Translations under genes and position numbers: made by a program | NCBI RefSeq assembly: GCF_025950085.1 | Contig: NZ_JAPDDS010000003.1 | Location: forward strand, 62,001-126,000 | DNA: 64,000 nt | Source of the DNA: Luteolibacter flavescens | Lineage (GTDB): Bacteria; Verrucomicrobiota; Verrucomicrobiia; Verrucomicrobiales; Akkermansiaceae | Reading direction: 5' to 3' | Shown here: positions 62,253 through 64,000 of the stretch, one piece after another | Numbering within the stretch: position 1 is the stretch's first letter | Layout of the letters: every line of letters begins with the position of its first letter | Notes under the pieces: generated by a model | The model's database searches: none | The model's input: the letters and a program-made list of their open reading frames with translations, nothing else | What the model was told of the DNA's origin: nothing

Positions 62253-64000
62253 CTCCCGAGCCGGACGAGATCGAAGCCGCACCGCCACCGCTCTGGCGCG
62301 CACGCCTGGCGCGGATCGGCGCGATGCTATGGGTGCTGCTCTGCGCGTGGGCGCTCTATGGACTGCACAAGGAGTGGTCAGGCTTTCACCTCTCGGATCT
62401 GGATGATGCGCTGGCACGCATCGGCCCGAGTCATCTGGCCATGGCGCTGGGATTCACCGTGCTCAGCTACGCTGCGAATGCGGCCCTCTCGCTGCTCGCG
62501 GAGCGCTGGCTGGGCCACCCGCTGCGAAGGCCGTGGCGGGATCTGGCAGTGGCATTCATCTCGAGTGCCTTCAGCATGAATGCCGGGGGCACAGTCCTCG
62601 GGGGTGGCAGCATCCGCATGCGCTTCGCCGCGTCGCAGGGCCTGAGCGTGCCGGAGGTGGGGAAGATCATGATGTTCGGCGGACTGGCCGGATGGGCCGG
62701 GCATCTCTTCCTGTGCGGCGCGCTGCTGACCTTCGCAGCGCCGCCGGTGGAGTGGCTGCCGACGGGAGCGGCCAGGGGCATCGGCATCGTGCTGATGATC
62801 GTGCCGCTCATTGGCATCTTCGTCGGGAAGCTCTGGCGGAAGGGATGGCCCTCACCTGCCCTCGCACTGCTCACGTTGGCAGTCTCGATCATCGACTGGC
62901 TGGGGGCGGGCCTCGCGATGTGGGCGCTCTTCCCCGATGGCATGCCGATCGATGCGGCGTCCTTCGTCGCGGTGGTCGTGATCGCCCAAGCGGTGGCTGC
63001 ATTCACCCACGTGCCGGGCGGTGTGGGTGTGCTGGAGCTGACCATCACGAAGGCGGTCGGCACTGCCATCGCCGCACCGGTGCTGGCCGGAGCGCTGGTG
63101 ACGTACCGCATCCTCTACTATCTGCTGCCATTCTTCTCCGCGATCCTGCTGCTCGGCATCCGCGAGATGCGGCTGAGGAGGACCGTGCTGAAAAAAGGCG
63201 GCACGCTGGTGATGCGCGGCTGGAGCATGGTCGCGCCGCGGCTCGCCTCGCTGCTCGCGCTCGGCGGTGGCTTCATGCTGCTGCTTTCGGCAAACACGCC
63301 GATGGAACCGGCGCGCCGCGACGGCATGGCGGACTGGGTGCCGCTGCCCTTCGTGGAAGGCTCGCACTTCATGTCCAGCCTCGCTGGCGCCCTGCTCATC
63401 CTGCTGGCCCGCGGACTCCAGAGGCGGGTGCAGGCGGCGTGGTGGCTGACCGTCGTGCTGATGGCCGCAGCGATTCCGTTCTCACTGGTGAAGGGTTTCG
63501 ACTGGGAGGAGGCGGTGGTGCTCTCGGTGATGCTTGGATTCCTGCTGCCCTTCCGCGGCTACTTCCATCGGCATGCACCGCTGTGGACGCAGCGCTTCAC
63601 CTTTGGCTGGTGGCTCATGCTGCTGTCGCTGGCGGGAGTGGCGCTGTGGCTGGGATTCTTTTCCGCGCGCCATGTCCCCTACGAGCGCGGGCTGTGGTGG
63701 GACTTCACGCTGGATGGCGATGTCCCGCGCTTCATGCGTGCAGCGGTAGGTGCAGGCTGCGTCTTCATTCTCATCGCGCTCGCTCAGGCGCTGCGACCGG
63801 GAAGACCACGCGAACTGGTCCGCACCGATCCGCAGGTGATCGAGCGCCTCGTCCACGAGAGCAGCCACACCTATGCGGCGCTCGCCTTCCTCGGCGACAA
63901 GGAATTCTCCGTCTCCACCGATGGACGCAGCGGCCTGATGCATGCGGACCAGGGCCGCAGCCGCATCGTCATGGGCGACCCCATCGGCGATACCGAGGAG
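62228..64000 (+). CDS. mprF: bifunctional lysylphosphatidylglycerol flippase/synthetase MprF (3' truncated by window)
   Basis: The ATG at 62228 opens a frame that runs without stop to the window end (591 codons). The N-terminal flippase part has the family motifs SSAFSMNAGGTVLGGGSIRM and THVPGGVGVLE and many membrane segments; the last residues (AALAFLGDKEFSVSTDGRSG) are the start of the DUF2156 aminoacyl-transferase domain. MprF attaches lysine or another amino acid from tRNA to phosphatidylglycerol and flips the product to the outer leaflet, which protects against cationic peptides. It overlaps the AcvB-like gene, its likely antagonist. Confidence 0.88.
   Translation, partial: MDPRDPTLTPEPDEIEAAPPPLWRARLARIGAMLWVLLCAWALYGLHKEWSGFHLSDLDDALARIGPSHLAMALGFTVLSYAANAALSLLAERWLGHPLRRPWRDLAVAFISSAFSMNAGGTVLGGGSIRMRFAASQGLSVPEVGKIMMFGGLAGWAGHLFLCGALLTFAAPPVEWLPTGAARGIGIVLMIVPLIGIFVGKLWRKGWPSPALALLTLAVSIIDWLGAGLAMWALFPDGMPIDAASFVAVVVIAQAVAAFTHVPGGVGVLELTITKAVGTAIAAPVLAGALVTYRILYYLLPFFSAILLLGIREMRLRRTVLKKGGTLVMRGWSMVAPRLASLLALGGGFMLLLSANTPMEPARRDGMADWVPLPFVEGSHFMSSLAGALLILLARGLQRRVQAAWWLTVVLMAAAIPFSLVKGFDWEEAVVLSVMLGFLLPFRGYFHRHAPLWTQRFTFGWWLMLLSLAGVALWLGFFSARHVPYERGLWWDFTLDGDVPRFMRAAVGAGCVFILIALAQALRPGRPRELVRTDPQVIERLVHESSHTYAALAFLGDKEFSVSTDGRSGLMHADQGRSRIVMGDPIGDTEE

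Overview
The window is about 64 kb of high-GC, gene-dense bacterial chromosome. Several features point to the Verrucomicrobiota, probably the Verrucomicrobiaceae (Luteolibacter/Haloferula-like; this is inference from gene content, since no rRNA gene is present). These include a large autotransporter-associated beta-strand repeat protein, secreted FG-GAP proteins, a TIGR03790 protein, DUF2851 and DUF2237 proteins, a dimeric-type GlyRS, a bacterial lysyl-oxidase-like protein and many short GTG-started or ATGA-coupled genes. No tRNA, rRNA, CRISPR array, transposase, integrase or phage gene was seen.

Layout. 0-3 kb: a translationally coupled KAS III-like synthase and flavin monooxygenase, then a small glutaredoxin. 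3.0-4.6 kb: a non-coding array of six hairpin cassettes. 4.6-6.8 kb: two paralogous membrane proteins and a Wzz-like protein. 6.9-11.8 kb: secreted FG-GAP proteins, an SGNH hydrolase and a Tat-exported aldo/keto reductase. 11.9-20 kb: htpG, glgA, a 1252-residue beta-strand repeat surface protein and a DUF2237 protein. 20.1-20.4 kb: a MITE/REPIN-like palindromic element. 20.5-24 kb: cytochrome oxidase maturation genes (ccoG, a 48-residue membrane protein, a SafE/TauE-like protein) and a prepilin peptidase with a large insert. 24-38.8 kb: TIGR03790-DUF2851, a Yellow/MRJP-like protein, glycyl-tRNA synthetase, an EF-hand lipoprotein, rlmH, a lysyl-oxidase-like protein, sufS, a rhomboid-like protein, DUF4230, and a four-gene cluster of envelope coiled-coil proteins. 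39-46 kb: a 2-hydroxyacid dehydrogenase, a sugar kinase, a secreted protein and a membrane-anchored Clp-type AAA protein with degenerate motifs.

46.6-54 kb is the most interesting part. A 1591-residue soluble hybrid histidine kinase is followed by an NtrC-type sigma-54 activator. Behind it lie about 800 bp without a protein gene, which hold two sigma-54-type promoters (GG-N10-GC). Each promoter sits exactly 13 nt before an identical hairpin with a G-rich loop, and both hairpins are followed by the same second-hairpin and GCTAT-N-CAA layout. I interpret these as two paralogous sigma-54-dependent small RNAs of an apparently undescribed family. An rlpA gene, transcribed toward them, closes the region. 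The six-cassette array at 3.0-4.6 kb uses hairpins with a similar G6 loop.

54-64 kb: a verrucomicrobial hypothetical protein, a cupin, two coupled helical-repeat proteins, a short CorA-like protein overlapping a convergent MFS transporter, a small membrane protein, and an AcvB/VirJ-like hydrolase overlapping the start of mprF, which runs off the window. The last pair suggests synthesis and turnover of aminoacylated phosphatidylglycerol.
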